Below, in pieces: positions 1 through 6,481 of a stretch of DNA of 64,000 nucleotides. A program made the position numbers and the translations under genes. The notes beneath the pieces were generated by a model that was given only the letters and a program-made list of their open reading frames with translations, was not told the origin of the DNA and ran no database searches. Numbering within the stretch: position 1 is the first letter of the stretch; every line of letters starts with the position of its first letter. Source of the stretch: JBFWVR01 sp050246635 (GTDB lineage Bacteria > Acidobacteriota > Vicinamibacteria > Vicinamibacterales > UBA2999); assembly GCA_050246635.1 (NCBI GenBank), contig JBFWVR010000003.1, positions 1-64,000 on the forward strand, read 5' to 3'.

Positions 1-58
1 GGCGGCGCGGCCGGAAGGTCGGTTCGAGCACGGCCCACTGGGCATCGGTCAGGTCCAT
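1..58 (-). CDS. IS5-family transposase, N-terminal 19 codons only (partial)
   Basis: The minus strand from 58 reads M-D-L-T-D-A-Q-W-A-V-L-E-P and then an arginine/proline-rich stretch. This is the characteristic N-terminus of IS5/IS427-type DDE transposases (DUF4096 region). Only the first 19 codons are inside the window, so nothing can be said about the catalytic DDE core or whether the copy is intact. The gene points away from the adjacent permease and would carry its own promoter near the IS end. Confidence 0.65.
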   Translation of the reverse strand, partial: MDLTDAQWAVLEPTFRPRR

Positions 59-122
59 GCCGTCGAGTACGACGGCGATCCTACCGCTGTTTCAGGCCGC
101 AATCCGGTTTATGAGATAGCTT
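1..122 (-). mobile_element. Left-over end of an IS5-like insertion sequence, cut by the window edge
   Basis: Reading leftward, the sequence after the permease stop codon runs GAAGCTATCTCATAAACC, which resembles the terminal sequence of IS5-type elements, and about 60 bp later a transposase start codon appears. The element continues beyond the window. Its boundary is inferred to lie at about 119-122, within a few bases of the neighbouring gene's stop codon. Confidence 0.55.
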
Positions 123-2495
123 CTAGTCCCTCAAGAGGATCAGAGGGTCGTGGCTCGCCGCTCGGCGCGCTGGCAGGTATGACGCTCCGGCAACGGCGAT
201 CAGGAGCGCGGCTCCGGCCAGAAGGTAGACAGCCGGCTCGGTTGGCGCCAGCCCATACAGCAGCGAACGCAGCAGGCCCGACGCCGCTAGCGCAGCCACG
301 AGACCGGCGGCCAAGCCGACTGCGGCTACCGTGAGACCCTGCCGCACGATCAAGCGTGTGATGCCAGACGGCGCGGCGCCCAATGCAAGACGGACGGCAA
401 TCTCGCGCCGGCGCTCGGCGACGGAGAAGGCGAGCGAGGCGTAGACGCCGCCGACCGCCAGGACGAGCGCGAGGGCGGCGAAGGCGCCGAGGAGCAGGAG
501 GTTCATGCGGGGGCTGGCGACCGCAGAGGCCTTTGCGTCCGCAAGGGCTTCGACGGCAGGTACGGGCAGCGACGGGAGCGCCTGGCGCATCACGGCCTGC
601 ATCTGCGGGGCGAGCTGCGCTTCCGGCAGCAGCGTGCGCGCGACGATGGTCATGCCGGGGAGCGGGACCTGGGCGTGGGGCACGAAGAGCATGGGCATCG
701 GGTCGTCCTCGATGCGCACATCCTGGATGTCACCCGACACGCCAACCACACGGCGGGGCGTGCCCGACGTGCCGCCCCAGTAGATCTCCTGTCCCACCGC
801 ATCACGCCCCGGCCACAGGCGCTCGGCCAGTGAACGGCTCACCACGACCACCCGCGGCGCATCGTCGGTGTCACCGTCCGTGAAGGCGCGGCCGGCAAGG
901 ACCGGCACGCCCAGCGCGTCGAAGTAACCCGGCGTCACGCTCCGCCAGCCCGCCTGCAGGAGGCCACTCGGCGGCGCCTCCGCAGCACGGTCCACCGGCG
1001 TCACGTTGTTCACGTACCCGAACTGCCGGAAGGGATGCGTGGACGTCGCCCCCGCCGCCGTCACACCCGGCAACGCTGCCACCCGGTCGATCACATCCGC
1101 CACCACACGCCCCGCATCGTCTTCCGAGGCGGCAGGAAGATCGAGGTCCATCGCGACGGCGCCGCTGACGTCGAAGCCGGGATCGACCGCCATGAGCCGC
1201 GCGAAGCTGGTGCCGAGCAGCGAGGCGCCGATCAGCAGGAAGAGCGCAAGCGCGACCTCCCCGGCCACCAGCACCTTGCGGATACGGTTGCGCCCCGTCG
1301 TCCTGCCGCCGGCTTCACTCGTGGTGAGCGTCACGCCAGCGGCGCTCTGCATCAACGCGGGAAGCAGTCCCGCCAGCAGGCAGGTGAGCAGTCCCGCAAG
1401 CGCCGCGAATGCAAGCACGGTGACGTCCACCGACGCCGTCTCGATACGTGGGACACGGCCGGCGCCGAGGCCACGCGCGGCGTCGACGATCCAGACGGAG
1501 AGCAGCAGTCCAGTGGCGGTGCCAATCGCGGCCAGCACCGCGGACTCGACGAGCGTCTGCCGCAGCAGCCGCCAGCGGCTCGCGCCAATTGCCGCGCGCA
1601 CGCGCAGTTCGGTCTCACGCGACGCGCCATGCGCCAGCAGCAGGTTCGCGACGTTGGCACAGGCAATCCCTAGCAGCAACGCCACCGCGCCGAAGAGCAC
1701 CCACACCGCGGAGCGGAAACGCGTGGGGATCAGCCAGTCGTCGAAGGTGGCAACGTCGAGTCCCCAGCCCGCGTTCGCGCGTGGATCGGCGACCTCGAGG
1801 TTTGCCGCCGCCGCGGGCAGCGCCGCGCGAGCGGCTCCGATCGCCGTGCCCGCCGTGAGGCGGCCGATGACCGCGAGCTCCTTGCCGTCGCGGTCCGCTC
1901 CGGCGTTGGCCGCGAAGGGCATCCACGCCTCGGCGCCCTCGGGGAACGAGAAGCCCTCGGGCATCACACCCGTCACGGTGCGCGGCCGGCCATCCACAGT
2001 CACCTGCCTCCCGACGATGGAGGGGTCGGACTGGAAAGCCTGGCGCCAGAGCTCGTAGCCGAGCACGATGGTGGGAGCCGCTTCGTCCGGCCGCTCCTCG
2101 AGCCCACCTATGAGCGGACGGACACCTAGCACCTCCGGCAGCTCCGGCGTGACGTCCACGGCCATGATGCGCCGCGGGTCAGTCCCGGCCGTCAGCACAC
2201 GTGACGTGCCAACCTCCCGGAACGCCGCCGCCGCCATCGTCGACCGCAGACTGTCCCGAAGGTCCACGAAGTCGGCATCGGAGACCGAGAAGCGCTCGCC
2301 CTCAGGCGTCGTCTGCCACACACGCACGAGACTGTCGGCGTCCTCGTACGGCAACTGCCGCAGCAGCACCGCGTCCAGCACCGCGAACATCGACGTGGCG
2401 CCGGCAATCCCCAACGCCAGGGTCAGCGCGGCAGCGATGGAGAGGGAGGCGTTCCGGCGGACCGTGCGCCACGCGAAGCGGATGTCCTGCAGCAT
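123..2495 (-). CDS. ADOP-family ABC transporter permease (MacB/FtsX type, duplicated)
   Basis: This 790-residue inner-membrane protein has the duplicated architecture of acidobacterial 'orphan' permeases: N-terminal TM helix, MacB-type periplasmic domain, three-helix FtsX domain (about 265-440), a second periplasmic domain containing LWPGRDAVGQE, and a second FtsX domain ending DPLILLRD. I chose the ATG at 2495 (MLQDIRFAWR) because that is where family homology begins; an upstream in-frame extension to 2645 is low-complexity. No ATPase gene is adjacent, as is usual for this family. Its stop codon lies directly against the end of an IS5-like element, so the last residue or two may have been altered by the insertion. 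The family exports or signals across the envelope by mechanotransmission; the substrate is unknown. Confidence 0.88.
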   Translation of the reverse strand: MLQDIRFAWRTVRRNASLSIAAALTLALGIAGATSMFAVLDAVLLRQLPYEDADSLVRVWQTTPEGERFSVSDADFVDLRDSLRSTMAAAAFREVGTSRVLTAGTDPRRIMAVDVTPELPEVLGVRPLIGGLEERPDEAAPTIVLGYELWRQAFQSDPSIVGRQVTVDGRPRTVTGVMPEGFSFPEGAEAWMPFAANAGADRDGKELAVIGRLTAGTAIGAARAALPAAAANLEVADPRANAGWGLDVATFDDWLIPTRFRSAVWVLFGAVALLLGIACANVANLLLAHGASRETELRVRAAIGASRWRLLRQTLVESAVLAAIGTATGLLLSVWIVDAARGLGAGRVPRIETASVDVTVLAFAALAGLLTCLLAGLLPALMQSAAGVTLTTSEAGGRTTGRNRIRKVLVAGEVALALFLLIGASLLGTSFARLMAVDPGFDVSGAVAMDLDLPAASEDDAGRVVADVIDRVAALPGVTAAGATSTHPFRQFGYVNNVTPVDRAAEAPPSGLLQAGWRSVTPGYFDALGVPVLAGRAFTDGDTDDAPRVVVVSRSLAERLWPGRDAVGQEIYWGGTSGTPRRVVGVSGDIQDVRIEDDPMPMLFVPHAQVPLPGMTIVARTLLPEAQLAPQMQAVMRQALPSLPVPAVEALADAKASAVASPRMNLLLLGAFAALALVLAVGGVYASLAFSVAERRREIAVRLALGAAPSGITRLIVRQGLTVAAVGLAAGLVAALAASGLLRSLLYGLAPTEPAVYLLAGAALLIAVAGASYLPARRAASHDPLILLRD

Positions 2496-2681
2496 CGCCT
2501 CAAGATACTTGAGGGGGAATGGAGAAGCCAGAAGACGGGATGACGAGAGAAATTGAGGCGAAGGCCCCGGTGACTGGCGAGCCAACCCGTACTCGCCCTC
2601 GACCGATGTCACCAGGAGAGCGTTGGCGCGACCGGCATCCGACAACTGTCGGCCGCGGCCGCGCCGTGGTGCCTGGCTGGC

Positions 2682-3302
2682 TTATCGCGGACCCACGAGG
2701 CGCCCACCGGCACCCTCAGCAGCCTGTTCGATTCGTTCGACAGCCTGCTCGAATCCTCTCAACACGCCGGGATCGATGAGATATCCAACCGCCGCAGGCG
2801 GGCAGTCCGCGAAATGTCGCACGTCGCAGCCGGCATCCATCATCAATTGGCTGAGTCGAATGCTTCTGAGCGAGACGAAGTACGACTCCTCCAAGCCGGG
2901 GTACGGCAACTCGACGCCGAGCGCATCCAGGAGGTCGGCGCGCGGCGCGGGGTTGGCCGCCGACGCGTGCAGGCCGACCGCGTCATCGCGAACCTCCTCG
3001 TCCACCGCCGTGGTCCGCGTCGACGAGCGGCGGCCCTCGTGGACCGATGGATCCCTGCGTCGGAACGCACCGCGCGCACTGCAGACGAGGAAACCTTCGT
3101 CGAGGAGTGTCTTGAGGACCTGCTTGGATTGACACATGCCGATGTCGAAGAGTCTCGCCGCCTGTGAGAGTGTCAAGCTCAACCCAGGCATCTCCAGGAA
3201 CTCCCCGCGGACCATCTCGACGATGCTCTCCGAGCCACCCGGTACGGGTGTGGTCGGTGCCACGACCTCTGTGCATGCTTCGGCCTCAGCCACTGCACTC
3301 AT
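2682..3302 (-). CDS. Small winged-helix DNA-binding protein with C-terminal extension
   Basis: The protein has 206 residues. Residues about 27-80 (VRGEFLEMPGLSLTLSQAARLF through FRRRD) form a compact helix-turn-helix/winged unit that recurs in the protein at 13743-14096, which shares the EMPGLSLT, RL.D, VL.TL and FL patterns. The C-terminal 100 residues are unlike anything I recognise. The start at 3302 is supported by an AGGGAGG ribosome-binding site 5-11 nt upstream. It diverges from the cupin gene; a TTGCG-N4-CGCAA palindrome lies in the 151-bp spacer. It probably acts as a local regulator, but the function is not established. Confidence 0.6.
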   Translation of the reverse strand: MSAVAEAEACTEVVAPTTPVPGGSESIVEMVRGEFLEMPGLSLTLSQAARLFDIGMCQSKQVLKTLLDEGFLVCSARGAFRRRDPSVHEGRRSSTRTTAVDEEVRDDAVGLHASAANPAPRADLLDALGVELPYPGLEESYFVSLRSIRLSQLMMDAGCDVRHFADCPPAAVGYLIDPGVLRGFEQAVERIEQAAEGAGGRLVGPR

Positions 3303-3353
3303 ACGTGCCTCCCTGTTCCCTGCTCATCCTGGCATGGCCTGGCGTGGTGATCG

Positions 3354-3367
3354 TTGCGCATACGCAA
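3354..3367. promoter_or_regulatory. Crp/Fnr-type palindrome TTGCG-N4-CGCAA, copy 1
   Basis: A perfect inverted repeat TTGCG-CATA-CGCAA lies in the divergent spacer between the winged-helix gene and the cupin gene, 87 bp before the cupin start. It has the half-site length and 4-bp spacing of Fnr sites (TTGAT-N4-ATCAA) with AT replaced by CG. Two more copies occur nearby at 3871 and 5326. Confidence 0.7.
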
Positions 3368-3453
3368 ATGCGGGCCGACACCCCCGAACGTCGCGCTCGA
3401 GGCGTGGCAGCCGCACGCAATCTCTGGAAGAATGCTGTACGGAGGGAGGTTCA

Positions 3454-3861
3454 ATGATGCCCGAGACGCCAGACGCGCACCGACGCTCCGACTCTCCGCC
3501 GATGGCGGCTTCCTACCTCGAGCTCGACATCACGAGGGAACGGGAGCAGCTCCATCGCGAGCCCGGGTGGACATCCGGTTACAAAGCCCGGACGCTCGCG
3601 AAGTACGAGGACCTGCGGATCGTGCTGATGGCCTTGAAGGGCGGGGCGCACATGCCGTCGCATCAGACTGACGGTCGGATCTCCATTCACGCGATCACCG
3701 GGCATCTCTCGGTGAAGGCGGAGGGCCGGACGTTCGACCTTCCCGCCGGGAGGCTGCTGGCGTTGGACCGGGGGATTCCCCACGAGGTGGACGCGCTCGA
3801 GGACAGCGCCTTCGTCCTGACGGTCGCCTGGGCCGGACGCGCGGCACGAGGGGGGGCCTGA
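3454..3861 (+). CDS. Cupin-domain protein
   Basis: This 135-residue protein is a single small beta-barrel. Residues about 60-125 contain the two cupin strands blocks (GGAHMPSHQTDGRISIHAI and PAGRLLALDRGIPHEVDALEDSAFVLTV), with His residues at the usual metal positions (MPSHQ and GIPHE). The start is the first ATG of the ATGATG pair at 3454, preceded by GGAGGGAGG. The gene is cytoplasmic and has a Crp/Fnr-like palindrome 87 bp upstream. Proteins of this type often accompany hemerythrin and Fnr regulators in microaerobic gene sets; the ligand is unknown. Confidence 0.75.
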   Translation: MMPETPDAHRRSDSPPMAASYLELDITREREQLHREPGWTSGYKARTLAKYEDLRIVLMALKGGAHMPSHQTDGRISIHAITGHLSVKAEGRTFDLPAGRLLALDRGIPHEVDALEDSAFVLTVAWAGRAARGGA

Positions 3862-3870
3862 CTGGTGTCG

Positions 3871-3884
3871 TTGCGCCTGCGCAA
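3871..3884. promoter_or_regulatory. Crp/Fnr-type palindrome TTGCG-N4-CGCAA, copy 2
   Basis: A perfect inverted repeat TTGCG-CCTG-CGCAA lies between the cupin stop and the hemerythrin start at 3966. The distance (82 bp) is almost the same as for copy 1 and its gene, suggesting a shared promoter geometry, probably with the regulator centred near -41. Confidence 0.75.
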
Positions 3885-3965
3885 GGAACGCCGGCCCGTT
3901 CCGTGTCACCCTTTCCGGACCCGACACGCACGCGTCACGAACCGTCCTGCGCCGGAGCGACAACC

Positions 3966-4514
3966 ATGCCTCTCCAGATCGGCCACCCCCTTGACCACGG
4001 CTTCAACGAGCCGCTCGGCTTGCTGAGCGACTGCCACAGGCGTATCGAGCACTTCCTGCATGTCCTCTCCGCGGTTGCGGTCGATGTCGCGGGTGGGCCG
4101 CTCACCTCATCGACGCGCGGGGCGCTCGAGGGGGCTGTCCGGTACTTCACGACAGCCGCGCCGAAGCACACGGCCGACGAGGAAGTCAGTCTGTTTCCGC
4201 GCCTGCGGCGACGTGGCGATCCCGCCCTCACGGAGACGCTGGCGTCACTCGACAGGCTCGAGCACGATCACGACGAAGCCGAAGCGCGCCACGCGGCCGT
4301 CGATGTGTTGGTGCGGCAGTGGCTTGCCGACGATCGTCTCGGCGAGGCCGAGACGGCGCGCCTGCGCGACCACCTGGCCTGCCTCCAGCGGCTGTATCGC
4401 GAGCACATCCGGGTGGAGGACGACGAGGTGTTCCCCGCGGCACGACGAGCCCTCGATTCCGGGGAGATCGCACAGATTGGGCGCGAGATGGCCGCTCGAC
4501 GGCAGGTGCGTTGA
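3966..4514 (+). CDS. Hemerythrin HHE-domain protein
   Basis: This 182-residue all-helical protein carries the iron-ligand pattern of HHE hemerythrins: an H in CHRRIEHF, H-T-A-D-E-E (about residue 62), HDHDEAEARH (about 96) and EHIRVEDDEVFP near the C-terminus. The ATG at 3966 was chosen because the upstream extension is not conserved-looking and overlaps the palindrome region. Hemerythrins bind O2 or NO at a di-iron site; here it sits in a likely operon with the Crp/Fnr-type gene 63 bp downstream and is preceded by a Crp/Fnr-like site. A role in sensing or scavenging O2/NO is inference from this context. Confidence 0.85.
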   Translation: MPLQIGHPLDHGFNEPLGLLSDCHRRIEHFLHVLSAVAVDVAGGPLTSSTRGALEGAVRYFTTAAPKHTADEEVSLFPRLRRRGDPALTETLASLDRLEHDHDEAEARHAAVDVLVRQWLADDRLGEAETARLRDHLACLQRLYREHIRVEDDEVFPAARRALDSGEIAQIGREMAARRQVR

Positions 4515-4577
4515 AACGCGCTCGAAGCGGTCACCGCGGACGTCGCGGTCCTGGCTCCGCGCGTCGGCAGGACTGCT

Positions 4578-5285
4578 ATGCTGGGGTTCGTGACAGACGG
4601 GCTCGTTGGCGTCAGGCCGGCTGCGCTCTTCTCGGCGCTTGAGCCGAACGCCGTGGCGGACGTCCGTGCCGCCGCGCGAGTCGCGCATGTCGCGCCCGGC
4701 GCCGCCTTCTTCCGGGAGGGCGAGCCGGCGGCGGCGTTCTTCCTGCTGAACAGCGGATCGCTGAAGTTGACCCAGGTCACGCCTGACGGGCATCAGGTCG
4801 TGCTGCGGCTCCTGGGGGCGGGCGACGCCTTCGGCGGCATTGCCGCCTTCGATGGGGCGCGCTACCCCGTCACGGCGGAGGCGGTCACCGCGTCGTCAGC
4901 GTGGGAGTGGCCTGGCGATGTGATGAGCCATCTCATGGAACGTCATCCGCGGCTGGCGCTGAACGCGCTGCGGATCGTCGCGCTCCGCCTGCACGAGTTG
5001 CAGGTGCGGTATCGGCAGCTTGCCACGGAGAAGGTCGAGCGACGCGTGGCCAGGGCGCTCCTCAGGCTGGTGCAGCAGGCGGGACGCCGTGTCGAATCCG
5101 GGGTGCTGATCGACCTGCCCTTGTCACGGGAGGACATCGCCCAGATGACCGGGACGACGCTCTACACCGTCAGCCGAATCGTCAGCCGCCTCGAGCAGGA
5201 CGGCATCCTGGAAGCCGGGCGCCAGCGCGTGGTGATCCGGCGCCCACACGGCCTCGTGAAGATCGCCGACGACCTGGCCGACTAG
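4578..5285 (+). CDS. Crp/Fnr-family transcriptional regulator
   Basis: The 235-residue protein has an N-terminal cyclic-nucleotide-binding-like beta-roll (about 18-130), a dimerisation helix, and a C-terminal Crp-type HTH (about 165-220). There is no N-terminal Fnr-style cysteine cluster, so it is not an Fe-S Fnr. The recognition helix reads GTTLYTVSRIVSRLEQDGI: the S-R that contacts DNA in Crp/Fnr is kept while the preceding Glu position is Tyr, which fits an altered half-site (TTGCG rather than TTGAT). Three matching palindromes occur at 3354, 3871 and 5326, before the genes around it. An alternative GTG start exists four codons downstream. Confidence 0.88.
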   Translation: MLGFVTDGLVGVRPAALFSALEPNAVADVRAAARVAHVAPGAAFFREGEPAAAFFLLNSGSLKLTQVTPDGHQVVLRLLGAGDAFGGIAAFDGARYPVTAEAVTASSAWEWPGDVMSHLMERHPRLALNALRIVALRLHELQVRYRQLATEKVERRVARALLRLVQQAGRRVESGVLIDLPLSREDIAQMTGTTLYTVSRIVSRLEQDGILEAGRQRVVIRRPHGLVKIADDLAD

Positions 5286-5325
5286 CGGCGGGGGCCTGAC
5301 CCTCGCAAGTGCGTCACAACGCTGT

Positions 5326-5339
5326 TTGCGCTGGCGCAA
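5326..5339. promoter_or_regulatory. Crp/Fnr-type palindrome TTGCG-N4-CGCAA, copy 3
   Basis: A perfect inverted repeat TTGCG-CTGG-CGCAA lies 40 bp after the regulator gene and 34 bp before the GTG start of the DUF1858 gene. It is the closest copy to a start codon, so transcription may begin with a very short leader or the gene may have a different geometry from copies 1 and 2. Confidence 0.72.
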
Positions 5340-5373
5340 CGACCCCGCACTCGATTTCCACGATCCTGCCACT

Positions 5374-5607
5374 GTGAAGGCAACAGATCTTCTGGGGACG
5401 TTGGTGGCGGACCTGCTCACGACGAACCCCGCCTTCGCACGCGTCTTCATCGACCGGGAGATGGGATGCGTCGGCTGCACGTTTGCGCCCTTCGAGACCG
5501 TGGCCGAGGTGGCACGCGTCTACGGCATCGATCCGCACGAGCTCGCGCAGGCCATCCTGGATGAACGCGGCGAGCTGCCCGGTGACCACGGCCACCGGAA
5601 CCCCTGA
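5374..5607 (+). CDS. DUF1858 / redox-disulfide domain protein
   Basis: The 77-residue protein matches the DUF1858 family, also described as the hybrid-cluster-protein-associated redox disulfide domain: a short helical fold with CVGC in MGCVGCTFAPFETV and a following PHELAQAI helix. I chose the GTG at 5374 because an upstream TTG at 5326 would start inside the palindrome. The gene stands alone after the Crp/Fnr regulator and is convergent with the thioredoxin-like gene. Relatives occur beside hemerythrin, Fnr and nitrosative-stress genes, consistent with this neighbourhood. Confidence 0.75.
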   Translation: MKATDLLGTLVADLLTTNPAFARVFIDREMGCVGCTFAPFETVAEVARVYGIDPHELAQAILDERGELPGDHGHRNP

Positions 5608-5657
5608 GCGTGTGTCCCGTGTGCGAGCCGCATTCGCGCGTTCCTGGTAGCCAGGCG

Positions 5658-6248
5658 TCACTGCGATTCTCCTTCACACTCAGGACAGCGATGCTCGATA
5701 GCGCGCACACACGTGATGAGCGCTTCCGCGAATGGCCAGCCGGTCGCGTCGGATGGGCTGAAGACATAGGCGATCTCGCCCCACTGGTCCGCAATGACCA
5801 CGCCAGGCCTCGGCAGTCCTTCGACTGCATCCGCGGTGAGGACCCACGCGGTGTCATCCTGGCCCAGTTCACCGATCGTCGCCAGGAGCCGGTCGGCGAA
5901 CGCGCACGTCGATGGAAGGGAATCGGGCACGAGCACCAGCACGAGGTTCTTGCGCTGCCAGAAGGACGCGTACCGAATCCGGGCTCCGCGGAGATCGGTG
6001 ACCTCGAAATGTGGCAGCAGATCGGGCGGGCCCAGGACCTTGCCCGGCGTCTCGACGGGCGTTCGCGGGGCATTGGTCGATGGGAGCCGCGCAACGCCCG
6101 GTGTCCAGGAAGGCGGATCGCTCGCGGGAAACGACTCCGCGAGGACCTCGTCAATTGCGGTCCATTCCGAATCGACGGGCGCCGCCGCAGACAGTCCCAG
6201 CGTCGTGCCTCCTGCCGTCGCGGTCGCCCCGATGTGCACCTGATTCAC
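5658..6248 (-). CDS. Thioredoxin-fold (AhpC/TSA-like) protein with FPASDPP motif
   Basis: This 196-residue protein begins with a short segment containing EVLAESFPASDPPSW, a motif seen at the N-terminus of several unrelated stress proteins. A thioredoxin-like domain follows (about 65-190: VLGPPDLLPHFEVTDLRG, FWQRKNLVLVLVP, STCAFADRLL). A candidate peroxidatic Cys is in PSTC, and the tail ends in HRCPECEG, a CxxC that could act as a resolving pair. The GTG at 6248 follows a GGAAGAG site at a workable distance. A sigma-54-like element (6333-6348) and tandem activator sites (6423-6454) lie upstream. Reductase or peroxidase activity is inferred, not proven. Confidence 0.65.
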   Translation of the reverse strand: MNQVHIGATATAGGTTLGLSAAAPVDSEWTAIDEVLAESFPASDPPSWTPGVARLPSTNAPRTPVETPGKVLGPPDLLPHFEVTDLRGARIRYASFWQRKNLVLVLVPDSLPSTCAFADRLLATIGELGQDDTAWVLTADAVEGLPRPGVVIADQWGEIAYVFSPSDATGWPFAEALITCVRAIEHRCPECEGESQ

Positions 6249-6332
6249 GTCTGCACTCTTCCGTGTCGAGCCTCGAACAGTGCGCCGGCTCCGCCGCCGA
6301 CCGTCGTTGAGGCCACGATGCCCAGGCATCAT

Positions 6333-6348
6333 TGCAAGTCCGGATCCA
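6333..6348 (-). promoter_or_regulatory. Sigma-54 promoter candidate for the thioredoxin-fold gene
   Basis: The minus strand reads TGGATCCGGACTTGCA, with GG and GC separated as in -24/-12 elements (consensus TGGCAC-N5-TTGCA; one deviation, A for C after TGG). The predicted start point near 6322 gives a leader of about 74 nt. The paired activator sites are 75 bp further upstream. Confidence 0.6.
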
Positions 6349-6422
6349 GGCGGGCCGGAAGCGATTCTTGGCATCGGCGGAGAGGAGGGACGGGCCGCCA
6401 GCTTGCCTCGACGTCGGGCGTC

Positions 6423-6454
6423 TTTCAAAACGAAACGAATCCTTCACCATGAAA
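6423..6454. promoter_or_regulatory. Tandem TTTCA-N3-TGAAA activator sites in the divergent spacer
   Basis: Two imperfect inverted repeats, TTTCA-AAA-CGAAA (6423-6435) and CTTCA-CCA-TGAAA (6442-6454), start 19 bp apart. The same 19-bp spacing is seen at 13598, 18640 and 27875. The pair lies upstream of a sigma-54 element on the minus strand and immediately before the activator gene on the plus strand, so it could both activate the thioredoxin-fold gene and autoregulate the activator. Confidence 0.7.
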
Positions 6455-6481
6455 GCAAGGCCTCACACCAGCGGACCCGCC

